A stretch of 64,000 nt of DNA from Rs1 sp034111875 (GCA_034111875.1 JAWUWK010000006.1:1-64000); one strand, 5' to 3'. Counted from the first letter of the stretch, positions 18,184 through 27,732 are shown. The notes: generated by a model from the letters alone, not told the origin. Numbers and translations: made by a program.

Positions 18184-18924
18184 TATTATTTCTTTTTTTG
18201 GTTGGTTCAGCTATCTGGAGGATAATTCCAAGTTTATCTCGAAATTAAAGGATCAGTATCTAGCCAGTAGCAAATTTTTTGATCGTGATTTATTTAATAA
18301 AATAAGAGTAGTGATTGTATATTTAGTTCCCGACAGTCTGGCTTTCTTGCTGCATCTCATCTCGTTGTTTTTCAATGGATCTCATCACAACAGATAAATG
18401 TTGAGTATATTGAAACTAAATCAAGGTACATGAAAAGTTGCAGAATATTAATTGTTATCTATAATAAGTACGTGCATTTGAATATACAAAAATAGTTATG
18501 TGGCTGGAAATTGCCAGTTAAGAACTGAATTTTATTAGCAGCAAATAACACTATCTTCCATTGTTATTTTATAGCTTTGGTAGGGGTTTAGTAAAGATGT
18601 ATGTTGCAAAACAGGCTATTTATCTGAATGTATAATAAATCGTTGTTGGTGCGTTACTAAACCGATTATAATACCCAACTTAAGGTCCAGCTAAGGAGTG
18701 GCAATCAGTCCACACATCTTTTCTTGTGCATAGATACAAAGTAAATCCTTGAAAGAATATGTGGTGAATAACGTATCCTTTACCCCTATTACGGCACAGG
18801 GATTCATCGCTTAGGTTTACTGTAAACTGAGTCATCCTAAGGGACGTTTTTAACTTGTTCGCTGCTTCCTTAAAAGAATAAGCTAAGTTACCAAAAAATC
18901 ATCTATTATGGAGAGTTCGAAATT
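18184..18924. other. Long gene-free region between SH3 protein and mscS
   Basis: 741 bases with no convincing gene on either strand. A minus-strand open stretch of about 28 codons near 18325-18405 (reading MRSIEKQRDEMQQ) looks coiled-coil-like but has no SD and is bounded by stops; it may be a remnant or chance. The promoter of mscS should lie here. Confidence 0.5.
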
Positions 18925-19719
18925 ATGTTTTTTGATCAATACGTATTACCTTGGGTAATCAATATTGCTCTTGCAATTGCAATCTTTATTGTCGGTAAAA
19001 TTATCATCAAAATGGTTATAGGTTTAGTACGCAAAGTATTAAACCGTTCTAAAATGGATAATATGTTAGTCAATTTCATATTAGCCATTCTGAATGCTGT
19101 TTTGTTTTTGGTTGTGATTGTCGCTGCCCTTGATAGATTAGGTGTTGATACTACTTCGCTGATTGCTATTGTCGGTGCTGCAGGTCTTGCGATTGGCTTG
19201 TCTTTACAAGACTCGTTGAAGAACTTCGCCGCCGGTGTGATGTTAATTGTTTTCAAACCTTTTAAAGAAGGCGATTTTGTTGAAGCGGCCGGTGTTTCAG
19301 GGGTGGTTGAGAATATTTCGATTTTTAACAGTGAAATGCGTACTGCTGATAATCGTTTGGTTATTGTACCCAATGGCGTTATCTATGGTGGGGTTATCAT
19401 CAACTACTCCGCTAAAGATACACGCAGAGTTGATATGGTGTTCGGCATAGGTTACGAAGCTGACTTGCGTCAAGCCAAACAACTTCTTATTGATATCATT
19501 GCTGAAGATGAGCGTATTCTGAAAGATCCAGGCACAGTTGTTGCCGTTTCTGAATTAGCTGATAGTAGCGTTAATTTTATTGTCCGTCCGTGGGTCAATA
19601 GTGCTGATTATTGGGCTGTGCTTTGGGAGACAACTGAGAAGGTGAAATTACGCTTTGATGAAGCAGGTATTAGCATTCCCTTTCCCCAAATGGACGTTCA
19701 TTTGCACAAACAAGATTAA
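18925..19719 (+). CDS. mscS: Small-conductance mechanosensitive channel, MscS family
   Basis: 264 residues, the size of compact MscS. There are three N-terminal helices. The pore-lining third helix is recognisable by its alternating Gly/Ala pattern (GAAGLAIGLSLQDSLKNF, about 84-101), followed by the beta domain (FKEGDFVEAAGVSGVVENI; VPNGVIYGG) and the C-terminal alpha/beta domain. It is an inner-membrane tension-gated channel that releases solutes on hypo-osmotic shock. SD is GGAGAG, 18909-18914. Followed by its own terminator. Confidence 0.93.
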   Translation: MFFDQYVLPWVINIALAIAIFIVGKIIIKMVIGLVRKVLNRSKMDNMLVNFILAILNAVLFLVVIVAALDRLGVDTTSLIAIVGAAGLAIGLSLQDSLKNFAAGVMLIVFKPFKEGDFVEAAGVSGVVENISIFNSEMRTADNRLVIVPNGVIYGGVIINYSAKDTRRVDMVFGIGYEADLRQAKQLLIDIIAEDERILKDPGTVVAVSELADSSVNFIVRPWVNSADYWAVLWETTEKVKLRFDEAGISIPFPQMDVHLHKQD

Positions 19720-19740
19720 TTAAGCTGGCATTTGAACTTA

Positions 19741-19771
19741 AAAATCCCTGGTTTTTCTAGGGTTTTTTTTT
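19741..19771 (+). terminator. Terminator after mscS
   Basis: CCCT (19746-19749) / AGGG (19759-19762) stem flanked by an A-run upstream and nine Ts downstream (19763-19771), 20 bases past the mscS stop. Confidence 0.65.
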
Positions 19772-19815
19772 GTTTAGCGTAGACTAACGCTGAATAGTGT
19801 CTCTCTGGGTTGTCT

Positions 19816-20082
19816 ATGTCTTACTTAAACAAGTTACTCAGTGGTTTGCTACTGCTAGTGATTAAATTTTATCAATATCTGATTAGTCCATTATTGGGCT
19901 ATAACTGTCGCTTTTATCCGAGTTGTTCGAGTTACACTAAAGAGGCTATTGAAGTTCATGGACCTTTAAAGGGTTTGTGTTTAGGGGGACGCAGGATAAT
20001 CAAATGTCACCCCTATCATGAAGGTGGTATTGATTTAGTACCAGATAAAGAATCTAAAGATAGTCGGGGAAGCGGCGAATAA
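19816..20082 (+). CDS. yidD: Membrane protein insertion efficiency factor YidD
   Basis: A small (88-residue) protein with the diagnostic YidD block: an N-terminal amphipathic/hydrophobic segment, YQYLISPLLGYNCRFYPSC, SCSSYTKEAIEVHG, and GGRRIIKCHPYHEGG. Three of the cysteines are family-conserved. YidD helps YidC insert inner-membrane proteins. I use the ATG at 19816; an in-frame TTG at 19810 is also possible. It is normally encoded in rpmH-rnpA-yidD-yidC; here it stands alone between mscS and mqo, a displaced location. Confidence 0.92.
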   Translation: MSYLNKLLSGLLLLVIKFYQYLISPLLGYNCRFYPSCSSYTKEAIEVHGPLKGLCLGGRRIIKCHPYHEGGIDLVPDKESKDSRGSGE

Positions 20083-20174
20083 GCCGGATATTTTCGCTGT
20101 GCAACCAAACGACCTGTATTCGTCAAAGGCGTTTTTGGCTCGATAAATAGCTTCTTATTAACATGCAAAAAGTA

Positions 20175-20250
20175 ACATGCTCAAAAAATGCTTCAGAGCA
20201 TGTCATTCAGGTTATTTAACCAGCACCATTAAGTGCTATTTTTAATAACC
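20175..20250 (+). other. Cluster of stem-loops downstream of yidD
   Basis: ACATGCTC (20175-20182) pairs with GAGCATGT (20196-20203). Next to it an outer stem GGTTATT (20210-20216) / AATAACC (20244-20250) encloses AGCAC (20222-20226) / GTGCT (20233-20237). The whole 20083-20391 stretch has no gene. It could be an untranslated structured 3' region or a small RNA. Confidence 0.4.
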
Positions 20251-20355
20251 CTAGCTTCATCACTATTATACTCATCGGCAAGCATCTACATATTCTAGCT
20301 CAAATAGGTTTATGACATAAACTAGGGTGGCCATTATTGCCATTTTGTGAAAATT

Positions 20356-20389
20356 GCTAGCGCCAATGTTAATGGTCGCTAGCTTTTTT
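20356..20389. terminator. Terminator between convergent yidD and mqo
   Basis: GCTAGCG (20356-20362) / CGCTAGC (20377-20383) with CCA/TGG extending the stem inward. It is followed on the plus strand by six Ts and on the minus strand by AATTTT, so it can serve both genes. Confidence 0.7.
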
Positions 20390-20391
20390 GA

Positions 20392-21873
20392 CTAGGAGTT
20401 GAGTCCTAAAGTTGTTTGAGTATAGTTTCGCACCCGCTTGGCAAGTTCAGGATCATCTATCAATGATTCTCCATAGGAGGGAATCATTTGCTTTAGCTTA
20501 GTCTCCCAATTCCCAGTGATTAAGCGCTCAGCAAAGCAGCGTTCAATCACATTTACCATCGTATTTACTGCCGTTGAAGCCCCTGGCGATGCCCCCAATA
20601 AAGCAGCTAACGAACCGTCTGCAGTTGAGACTATCTCAGTGCCGAATTCTAATTTACCTTCGCCTTCAGCGTTTTTCTTAATAATCTGCACTCTTTGACC
20701 TGCATTTGCCAGAGACCAGTCACTGTCTTGTGCTTGTGGGTAGAACTGACGTAATGAGTCCATTCTCTCAGTATCAGATTGGAAAACTTCACTAATAAGA
20801 TATTTAGTTAAATCCATATTGTTCATCCCAACAGACAACATAGGCTTAATATTACCCATTTTTATGCTGCCTACTAGATCCATTATTGAGCCTTTTTTGA
20901 GAAATTTAGTGGTAAAGCCTGCAAAAGGTCCGAATAATAAAGCTTCAGTATCACCAATATTTCTGGTGTCTAGATGTGGAACCGACATTGGAGGTGCGCC
21001 TATTGCCGCTTTGCCATATACTTTGGCATGATGTTGGCTGACGATCTTCGGATTAGTACAAACTAACCACTGACCCGTCACAGGAAAACCACCGTACCCT
21101 TCGCATTCAGATATTTTCGATTTTTGTAATAAAGGTAAAGCCCCGCCGCCAGCACCTAGGAAAACAAAGCTTGCCTCAACATCATACTTAGGTTTGCCTT
21201 TGGGCTCTAGAGTCACTGTCCAGCTTGCGTCATCATTCTTAACGAAATCATCTACAGAATGACCCACCATCAAATCAAAATTATCTTGTTTAGACAGCTC
21301 TGCAATCATACCTCTAGCGATGGCACCAAAGTCAATGTCGCTGCCGTGTTCAACTTTAGTGGCAGCGATTGGTGTGTTCTTGTCGCGGCCCTGCATAACC
21401 AGAGGCACCCAATTTTCAACTAGGTGAGCATCTTCAGTGAACTCCATGCCCTCAAATAAATGATGTGCCGTCATTTTGTTGTATCTATTGCGCAGGAAAT
21501 CAACATTTTTTTGACCCCATACAAAGCTTTTATGTGGAGTACGATTAATAAAGGCACTTGCTTTTGGCAATCTGCCCTGCTCAACTAAGTAACTCCAAAA
21601 CTGCAGTGAGACCTCAAATTGAGCATTGATTGTCAATGCTTTAGAAATATCTATGTCGCCGTTTTCGTCTTCGCTAGTGTAATTTAATTCACAGTAGGCC
21701 GCATGACCTGTGCCGGCATTGTTCCAGCCGTCCGTGCTCTCATTGGCGACATGTTCTAATCTTTCAACCATACCTATAGTTAATGTAGGATCTAGCTCTC
21801 TTAGCAAGGATCCTAAAGTGGCGCTCATGGCACCAGCACCCACTAGCAGAACATCGAACTTCTTATTAGACAT
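20392..21873 (-). CDS. mqo: Malate:quinone oxidoreductase
   Basis: 493 residues. FAD-dependent, peripheral membrane enzyme that oxidises malate to oxaloacetate and reduces quinone, replacing or supplementing NAD malate dehydrogenase in the TCA cycle. It has the N-terminal dinucleotide-binding LLVGAGAMSATLG, then VERLEHVANESTDGWNNAGTGH, the typical Mqo opening, and GASPGASTAVNTM near the C-terminus. An SD (AAGAGG) precedes the ATG. Not in an operon; it links functionally to the TCA genes at 47-61 kb. Confidence 0.97.
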   Translation of the reverse strand: MSNKKFDVLLVGAGAMSATLGSLLRELDPTLTIGMVERLEHVANESTDGWNNAGTGHAAYCELNYTSEDENGDIDISKALTINAQFEVSLQFWSYLVEQGRLPKASAFINRTPHKSFVWGQKNVDFLRNRYNKMTAHHLFEGMEFTEDAHLVENWVPLVMQGRDKNTPIAATKVEHGSDIDFGAIARGMIAELSKQDNFDLMVGHSVDDFVKNDDASWTVTLEPKGKPKYDVEASFVFLGAGGGALPLLQKSKISECEGYGGFPVTGQWLVCTNPKIVSQHHAKVYGKAAIGAPPMSVPHLDTRNIGDTEALLFGPFAGFTTKFLKKGSIMDLVGSIKMGNIKPMLSVGMNNMDLTKYLISEVFQSDTERMDSLRQFYPQAQDSDWSLANAGQRVQIIKKNAEGEGKLEFGTEIVSTADGSLAALLGASPGASTAVNTMVNVIERCFAERLITGNWETKLKQMIPSYGESLIDDPELAKRVRNYTQTTLGLNS

Positions 21874-22747
21874 CGCTTTTTACCTCTTAAGTTTCATTTA
21901 TATGAAACATTTTCTATACTGAAAACATGTAAAAAACCTAGAATAAAGGTTTACAACATGTTGTTTTGAAAAGGGGGGGGTACCCGCAAAATCAAGGTAT
22001 TAGATTGAATTCATTTTATACTATTTAGCCGTTAACATCTGATAAAACTTTCGGCCAATTTTGATTAACTTAAAACAGAAAAATTAGATGCATAGCGTCT
22101 ATTATAAAAGTAAAGTTGCTGATTTAATTGTGTTTTACTAGGATTATGCCCTGCATTATATTGTCAAGGCGAAAAAATGAAAGGTCTATTTTTAAATTGT
22201 CTCCTAATTTGTAAGTGTTACCGCAACCGTTACGAATTGCTACTCCAGGTGAGTTGATTGCTTTAAGATCTCGCTATTAGCCCAGCTATTAACGCGGCAT
22301 GACTTTGTTGTTTTTTACTCGACTTTGGACTACTGCTTGGGAGCTAAAAACTATAATTTGTTATGCTTGCCTGTTGTTTAACCAAGAGGTATATCGCACT
22401 ACAGACGAATATAAAGAGACAATCTGAGACTTTTGTTGGCTATTTAGTGAAAAGGTTTAAATTTTTAGCGCAGTGAGTTCTAAATCATGACTCTATTACG
22501 CTTTTGGTCTACGCTTAACTATCTCCTTATTCCGTTACTTCGAAGTGGACATACAGTGTATTGTATTGTTTTTACGGTGGAATTGAAAAATATTAGCGTC
22601 ACCCAGCATCAAGAGCTTGCACTTGATGCTGCAGTGAAGTCAATGATTCAGGACAACATTAGGCTTAATCGCAGCTTCCCTATAGCTTAAGTTTATGTTG
22701 AGATACTGTCTGATGTAGGATTAGATTTATTACGGAGAAGTGAATGT
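21874..22747. other. Gene-free region between mqo and ppnN
   Basis: 874 bases. It contains a run of eight Gs at 21973-21980. A 67-codon open frame at 22487-22690 has no clear SD and no recognisable family, so I do not call it. No RNA gene was recognised. It should contain the divergent promoters of mqo and ppnN. Confidence 0.45.
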
Positions 22748-24121
22748 ATGCCAAAACAAGAATATATAAATGCCAGTATTAAACCTTTAGATAGTCTGCA
22801 TAGTTTATCACCTCATGAAGTGGCTCAATTAAAAGAGGGAGCGTCAGAGAATAACTTGTATCGACTGTTTCGCCAATGTGCGTTAGCTGTGCTTAATACA
22901 GGCAGTAATGTTGACAATACTAGTGATGTGTTGGATATGTTTAAAAATTTCGATATTCAAATCGAGCTAAAGCACCAAGGTGTCATGTTGAATTTGGTGA
23001 ATGCTCCGATTAAAGCATTCGTCGATGGAGTAATTATTTTGGGTATTAGGGAACATCTGTTTTCAGTGTTAAGGGATTTGCTTTATATAGGTGATGAACT
23101 TGGCGGGAATAATTCCGGCTTGCCAGATTCTGAGTTTTTAACCAATACTGTCTTTCATATATTACGCCACGCAAATTTAATTAAACCTAACATAAAGCCA
23201 AATCTGGTGGTCTGTTGGGGTGGGCATTCTATTAGCCGCCAAGAATATGATTATTCTAAACTTGTAGGCTACGAACTAGGCCTTAGAACCTTTAATATTT
23301 GCACAGGCTGTGGTCCCGGAGCGATGAAAGGACCTATGAAAGGTGCAACTATTGCCCACGCCAAGCAAAGAGTGTCTGATGCCCTTTACATTGGCTTGAC
23401 TGAACCTGGAATCATAGCCGCAGAATCGCCAAATCCTATAGTCAATGAGTTAGTGATTTTTCCGGATATAGAAAAGCGATTGGAGGCATTCGTACGTTTA
23501 GGGCATGGCATTATCGTTTTCCCAGGCGGTGCTGGCACCGCCGAAGAAATTATGTATATGCTCGGTATTTTGTTACATCCTAAAAATGACGGAATTCCCT
23601 TCCCGTTTATTTTTACCGGTCCTGAAGGTTCGCAAGCCTACTTTGAGCAAATAGATGAATTCATTAAAGCTACTATTGGAGCGCGCGCGAGTGCTAAATA
23701 TCAAATAATTATCAATGACCCTAAAGCTGTAGCACTGGCGATGCAAGCAGAGTTAAAAAAGGTACATTTGCACCGCAAAAATAAAGGTGAATCTTTTCAT
23801 TACAATTGGCAGTTGCATATCCCCGCTCAATTCCAAGAGCCGTTCGAACCAACACATCAAGCCATGGCAGAACTCGATTTGCACGCCAACCAAGATGATT
23901 ATATTCTAGCGGCACATTTACGTAAGGCGATGTCTGGAATTGTCGCTGGAAATGTTAAGGAACCGGCGGTTAAGGCGATCGCTAAAGAGGGGCCCTTTTC
24001 ACTTTTTGGAGATGCTGACTTAATGGAAAAGTTGGACAAATTACTGACTGCATTTGTCCAGCAGAGAAGAATGAAGATAGACCACGAGAAATATGTACCT
24101 TGTTATCAGCTGGTAAAGTAA
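22748..24121 (+). CDS. ppnN: Pyrimidine/purine nucleotide 5'-monophosphate nucleosidase
   Basis: 457 residues. PpnN (YgdH) hydrolyses nucleoside monophosphates to base and ribose 5-phosphate and is allosterically controlled by (p)ppGpp in E. coli. The central LOG-type Rossmann domain carries VCWGGHSISRQEY, CGPGAMKGPMKGA and the nucleotide-binding PGGAGTAEE motif (about 259-267), flanked by the N- and C-terminal PpnN-specific domains. SD is GGAG (22735-22738) before ATG. Single gene. Confidence 0.95.
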   Translation: MPKQEYINASIKPLDSLHSLSPHEVAQLKEGASENNLYRLFRQCALAVLNTGSNVDNTSDVLDMFKNFDIQIELKHQGVMLNLVNAPIKAFVDGVIILGIREHLFSVLRDLLYIGDELGGNNSGLPDSEFLTNTVFHILRHANLIKPNIKPNLVVCWGGHSISRQEYDYSKLVGYELGLRTFNICTGCGPGAMKGPMKGATIAHAKQRVSDALYIGLTEPGIIAAESPNPIVNELVIFPDIEKRLEAFVRLGHGIIVFPGGAGTAEEIMYMLGILLHPKNDGIPFPFIFTGPEGSQAYFEQIDEFIKATIGARASAKYQIIINDPKAVALAMQAELKKVHLHRKNKGESFHYNWQLHIPAQFQEPFEPTHQAMAELDLHANQDDYILAAHLRKAMSGIVAGNVKEPAVKAIAKEGPFSLFGDADLMEKLDKLLTAFVQQRRMKIDHEKYVPCYQLVK

Positions 24122-24435
24122 TTATTAAACTATACCAAAGGAATATGCGATTAAGGCTAATATGTGCTTTGCGCTGATTAAAATATTCAATTATCGTAAA
24201 GCATGCGATGTAAATACCGGCTTCTTTGCTGAATAGTTATCAAGGGGTTAGATTATGCTTAGGGGTTCGCCGTCGCACAACATAAACTGTAAGCCTGGCT
24301 AAATCACAAACTATACTGTCTGCCGAAGGCGTTTTGTATTTGTTCCCCGCTTGCCTAGTTAATAGTGCGTGTTTTCTGGGTGATTTGTTATTATGCGCCT
24401 ATCAAAAATAGGCCACAGATAGTTAAGGTTAAAAA
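24122..24435. other. Intergenic region, nothing recognised
   Basis: 314 bases without a gene, repeat or clear promoter that I can support; it precedes the cell-envelope gene pair at 24436-26393. Confidence 0.5.
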
Positions 24436-25542
24436 TTGAAAACAAATATGGTCATTACTCTGACAACTGGCTCAGGATCTAAGCAATTTTTAATGACTAA
24501 GATAGCGCGCTATTTTGTGTTTATTCTATTCACTTGTCTAGTGGGATATTTTATCTTAAGCAATTGGTTGTGGGTAAAAACAACGGGAAATTTAGTTGAA
24601 CTTAAACAAAGTCATCAGTTTTTAAACGGACAGTACACGGCTTTATTAGGGACCCAGCAAAGATACGAGCAAGAATTAGATAAGTTAAGTGATGTGTTTG
24701 ATAAGGTGGTTCAACAAAGAGATAAGCTAGCTCTTGAGAATGGCCAAATTGAATCGCTAAATGATACATTATCAATTGTAGCTAACGAGCGAGACAGACT
24801 AAAAAGCGTTAATGGCAGTATCCCTATGCTAAAAAGTTCGCTATCTAAAACCCAGCGCGAAAGAGATAAGTTACAAGCGGAAAACGTGAAGATAGAAAAA
24901 ATTAATGACTCACTGGATTTTGATTTAGCGGCGCTGGATAAAAGCCTCGATGATTTAGAAAAAATGCTTAATTTACAGTTGCCAAACAATTTGAGTGAAG
25001 ATAGATTTGAGAGATTATCTTTACTCACTAAACAGCGACTTTTCTTGTTAAACAGCATTCCCAATGGTTTGCCAATTAAAGCCATAAAAGTCACTAACGG
25101 GTTTGGATTGCGCTATCACCCCATTAAAAGAGTGAGGGCTATGCATAAAGGCATAGATTACAAAGCTCTAATAGGAACGGCAATATATGCCCCTGCTGAA
25201 GGGGTCGTCGAAACAGTAGAAAAAAGATCGGGCAATGGTAAGTTTATTAGGCTGGTACATAATTTTGGCTTTAGCACTAGCTATTCACATTTAAGTAAAT
25301 ATCTGGTTAAAAAGGGTGAGTACGTTCATAAAGGGCAAAAAATTGCTGAAAGTGGCAATACAGGACAATCTACCGGCCCACACCTTCATTATGAGTTGTT
25401 ATATTTGTCCAAAGCGATCAACCCTGCGGCATTTGTAGACTGGAATATTGCCAATTTCGAAAATATATTTAACAAAGTGGAATCAGTAAAATGGGCTTCT
25501 TTAAAAAATCTGTATCCTCTAAATCAAAACGTACAGCCTTAA
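24436..25542 (+). CDS. M23-family peptidase with N-terminal membrane helix and coiled coil
   Basis: 368 residues: a transmembrane helix (about 23-46), a long coiled coil (about 55-185), then a LytM/M23 endopeptidase domain (about 215-340). The zinc ligands of active family members are present: His237 and Asp241 (MHKGID) and His316-x-His318 (PHLHYE). It probably cleaves peptidoglycan cross-links in the periplasm. TTG at 24436 has AAGG seven bases upstream; an in-frame ATG at 24448 is an alternative. It overlaps the bactofilin gene by 52 bases, a pairing known in several bacteria where bactofilin positions the hydrolase to shape the cell. Confidence 0.92.
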   Translation: MKTNMVITLTTGSGSKQFLMTKIARYFVFILFTCLVGYFILSNWLWVKTTGNLVELKQSHQFLNGQYTALLGTQQRYEQELDKLSDVFDKVVQQRDKLALENGQIESLNDTLSIVANERDRLKSVNGSIPMLKSSLSKTQRERDKLQAENVKIEKINDSLDFDLAALDKSLDDLEKMLNLQLPNNLSEDRFERLSLLTKQRLFLLNSIPNGLPIKAIKVTNGFGLRYHPIKRVRAMHKGIDYKALIGTAIYAPAEGVVETVEKRSGNGKFIRLVHNFGFSTSYSHLSKYLVKKGEYVHKGQKIAESGNTGQSTGPHLHYELLYLSKAINPAAFVDWNIANFENIFNKVESVKWASLKNLYPLNQNVQP

Positions 25543-26393
25543 CCATTATAGCCAAGGGTAATAAGGTTTCGGGTGATTTAACGATCACTGGAAAATTGCA
25601 TGTTGATGGCTGTATTGAAGGCAGCATAGCTTCTATTGATGATGTTTCCATTGGTAAGTCAGGTCAAGTTATCGGTAAAGTGGTCGCAAAAAATATAACG
25701 GTTTCGGGGTTTTTAGAAGGTGATGTTGAATGCGAGCATATACATTTAGCGGCGGGAGGAAAAGTTGTTGCTTCAGTGATTAGTAATCAGCTATCGATGG
25801 ATGTTAATTCGCAGTTTATAGGTGATAGGCGAGAAGCTAAAAATTTACAATTAAACCCAGTGAAAGAAGCTGAAATTGCTGTTAATAATGCCACCCTAGT
25901 GGCTAATATTGCGCCTAGCTCAATTTCTATCACCTCTCGAGTGGATGCTGGTGAAGAAATAGCTGATAGTGAAACCAAAGCCGCTACAGTTAACAGTGAT
26001 ATAATCGATAATTTGCCAGATAAAGTAACGTTAAGCAGCAGAGATACAGAAAATTCCGATCTGGATATTGAGAGTTTAAGCCCTGAAGCATTTGCAAAGC
26101 AAAATTTGTCATTTTTATTAGGCCCTTCAACCCCTGAAAATTTTCACCTATCAACTGAGTCTACAAAGAGCTCGCACAGTAGTCTAGAATCTTTGGATGT
26201 AGAAATACTTGCAGTAAATGCTAGTGATTTTTTACCTAATGATGTTCAACAGCCTCCCACAATAGATGAATCGGTTGCAGGCAATATGGCCCTTAATGAA
26301 GATAGAGTAACCCATATTTCGCGAGTAAAAGAAAATACCAACAAAGCCAAAGTAATTAACGAAAAGACCGAAGTATTGGAGTTGAAATTTTAA
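25491..26393 (+). CDS. Bactofilin with long C-terminal extension
   Basis: 300 residues. Residues about 17-115 form the bactofilin (DUF583) beta-helix, recognisable by repeated Gly-turn strands (GNKVSGDLTITGKLHVDG, GSIASIDDVSIG, GQVIGKVVAKNITVSGFLEGDV). The remaining roughly 180 residues are acidic, Ser/Asn-rich and probably disordered, much longer than the short tails of classic bactofilins. It polymerises without nucleotide at the inner membrane. The start lies inside the 3' end of the M23 gene, so translation is probably coupled. The next gene starts directly after its TAA. Confidence 0.92.
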   Translation: MGFFKKSVSSKSKRTALTIIAKGNKVSGDLTITGKLHVDGCIEGSIASIDDVSIGKSGQVIGKVVAKNITVSGFLEGDVECEHIHLAAGGKVVASVISNQLSMDVNSQFIGDRREAKNLQLNPVKEAEIAVNNATLVANIAPSSISITSRVDAGEEIADSETKAATVNSDIIDNLPDKVTLSSRDTENSDLDIESLSPEAFAKQNLSFLLGPSTPENFHLSTESTKSSHSSLESLDVEILAVNASDFLPNDVQQPPTIDESVAGNMALNEDRVTHISRVKENTNKAKVINEKTEVLELKF

Positions 26394-27188
26394 ATGTGTG
26401 AACTTTTAGGCATGAGTGCTAATGTTCCGACTGATATTTGTTTTAGTTTTAGTGGTCTAATGCAGCGTGGCGGTAGTACAGGACCGCATAGCGATGGTTG
26501 GGGCATTGCATTTTATGAGGGGAAAGGCCTGCGCAGTTTCCATGATCCTGATCCTAGCTGCGATTCCAAAATAGCTGAATTTATCAAGCACCACCCAATT
26601 AAAAGCACATTGGTTATCAGCCATATTCGACAGGCCAATGTCGGTAGCGTGAATTTAGAAAACACACACCCCTTTAGCCGTGAACTTTGGGGTTACATGT
26701 GGACGTTTGCCCATAATGGTCAATTAGATAAAGCGCTATTTGATTTGCCTTTGCGCTACTACTTTCCGGTTGGCAGTACCGATAGTGAATATGCGTTTTG
26801 CTGGTTGATGGATCAACTAAGAGAACAGTTTTCTGAAAGGCCTGTTTGCGCTGATAAATTGAGCAGTTTTATACATCAATGTTGCGAGCAGCTCAGAGCA
26901 TTGGGGGTGTTTAATATGTTACTTGCAGAATCAATTTATCTGTTTGTTTATAACACCACAAAGCTATCTTGGATTACCCGTAAAGCGCCGTTCGGAGAAG
27001 CCAGACTGAAAGACTGTGATGTGACGGTTGATTTCAAAAATAAAACCTCAATAACAGACAAAGTCACTGTCATAGCGACAGAACCTTTAACCCATGATGA
27101 AAAGTGGCAGCCTCTTGCGAGGGGTGAACTCACTACCTTTAAGCTAGCTGATGTGATTTATCAGAAATTTAGTAATACAGCTACTTAA
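26394..27188 (+). CDS. Class II glutamine amidotransferase (YafJ-like)
   Basis: 264 residues with the N-terminal nucleophile Cys2 (MCELLGMSAN) and family blocks GPHSDGWGIAFYEGKG, SHIRQANVG, ENTHPFSRELWGYMWTFAHNG and PVGSTDSEYAF. This is the YafJ/Gn-AT_II class of stand-alone glutamine amidotransferase domains; no partner synthase domain is attached and the acceptor is unknown. It begins immediately after the bactofilin stop codon, so it belongs to the same transcript, but the functional link to cell shape is unclear. Confidence 0.9.
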   Translation: MCELLGMSANVPTDICFSFSGLMQRGGSTGPHSDGWGIAFYEGKGLRSFHDPDPSCDSKIAEFIKHHPIKSTLVISHIRQANVGSVNLENTHPFSRELWGYMWTFAHNGQLDKALFDLPLRYYFPVGSTDSEYAFCWLMDQLREQFSERPVCADKLSSFIHQCCEQLRALGVFNMLLAESIYLFVYNTTKLSWITRKAPFGEARLKDCDVTVDFKNKTSITDKVTVIATEPLTHDEKWQPLARGELTTFKLADVIYQKFSNTAT

Positions 27189-27456
27189 ATCTTAAAGTAT
27201 AGTCGTAAGTGTTATCACATTATATAAAAGCTAAGAGTCAATAACTCGGCGCAACAAGGGAGAAAATTTTACAAAATAGAAGCTCGTTATCTCTATTTTT
27301 TACCACTTAAAACACAAATGCGGAGTAAAATAATTGTGCTTATCCTGCTTTAATTACTCAGAATAGGTGGCCTTTTTATTTCTATCGCCACTATTATAAG
27401 CGTAAATTGATTTTCAATACTTATTATCAAGCTAATATAGAGAATAAATAGCCTAA

Positions 27457-27732
27457 GGAACATGTGAATAAGCCTCGTATGTCTCTGTCATACAGAACAT
27501 TGCGAAATCTAGGCATCGAATACAGGCAGGCTGGTTGCTCGACTAAAATTGATAAAAAATGATATCGCGGTGGTCTGTAAGCCTCGAAGGGCCGGCTTAG
27601 AAACGACTAACCACTGGTCAGTTAATGTTGTCAGCCAGCTTGCAAAGGACTGTTCATTCCACTGCGCTACCTTTCACAAATTTAGCCGTTTATAAACCCG
27701 CAGATAACATACAGGACTTCTTCGCATGTTCC
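27457..27732. mobile_element. Candidate IS5-type MITE (276 bp)
   Basis: Terminal inverted repeats at 27457-27472 (GGAACATGTGAATAAG) and 27717-27732 match at 14 of 16 positions. They are flanked by a TAA direct repeat (27454-27456 and 27733-27735), as a target duplication would be. The ends resemble IS5-family termini (GGAAGGTGCGAA-type). The interior codes for no recognisable transposase and is broken by stops, so it would be non-autonomous. It lies in the 813-base gene-free stretch 27189-28001. Confidence 0.55.

Noticed and set aside
18158..18397. 79-codon plus-strand frame with hydrophobic segments
   Set aside because: It begins inside the antisense of the SH3-protein signal peptide, lacks an SD and matches no family.
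21973..21980. Run of eight Gs as a possible phase-variable tract
   Set aside because: It is not inside a reading frame and is too far from either start codon to be tied to a promoter.
22487..22690. 67-codon frame upstream of ppnN
   Set aside because: No convincing SD, no recognised family; could be a small gene but the sequence alone does not support it.
27460..27720. Minus-strand open stretch inside the MITE as a possible transposase fragment
   Set aside because: About 60 codons ending at a stop, with no transposase motif that I can recognise.
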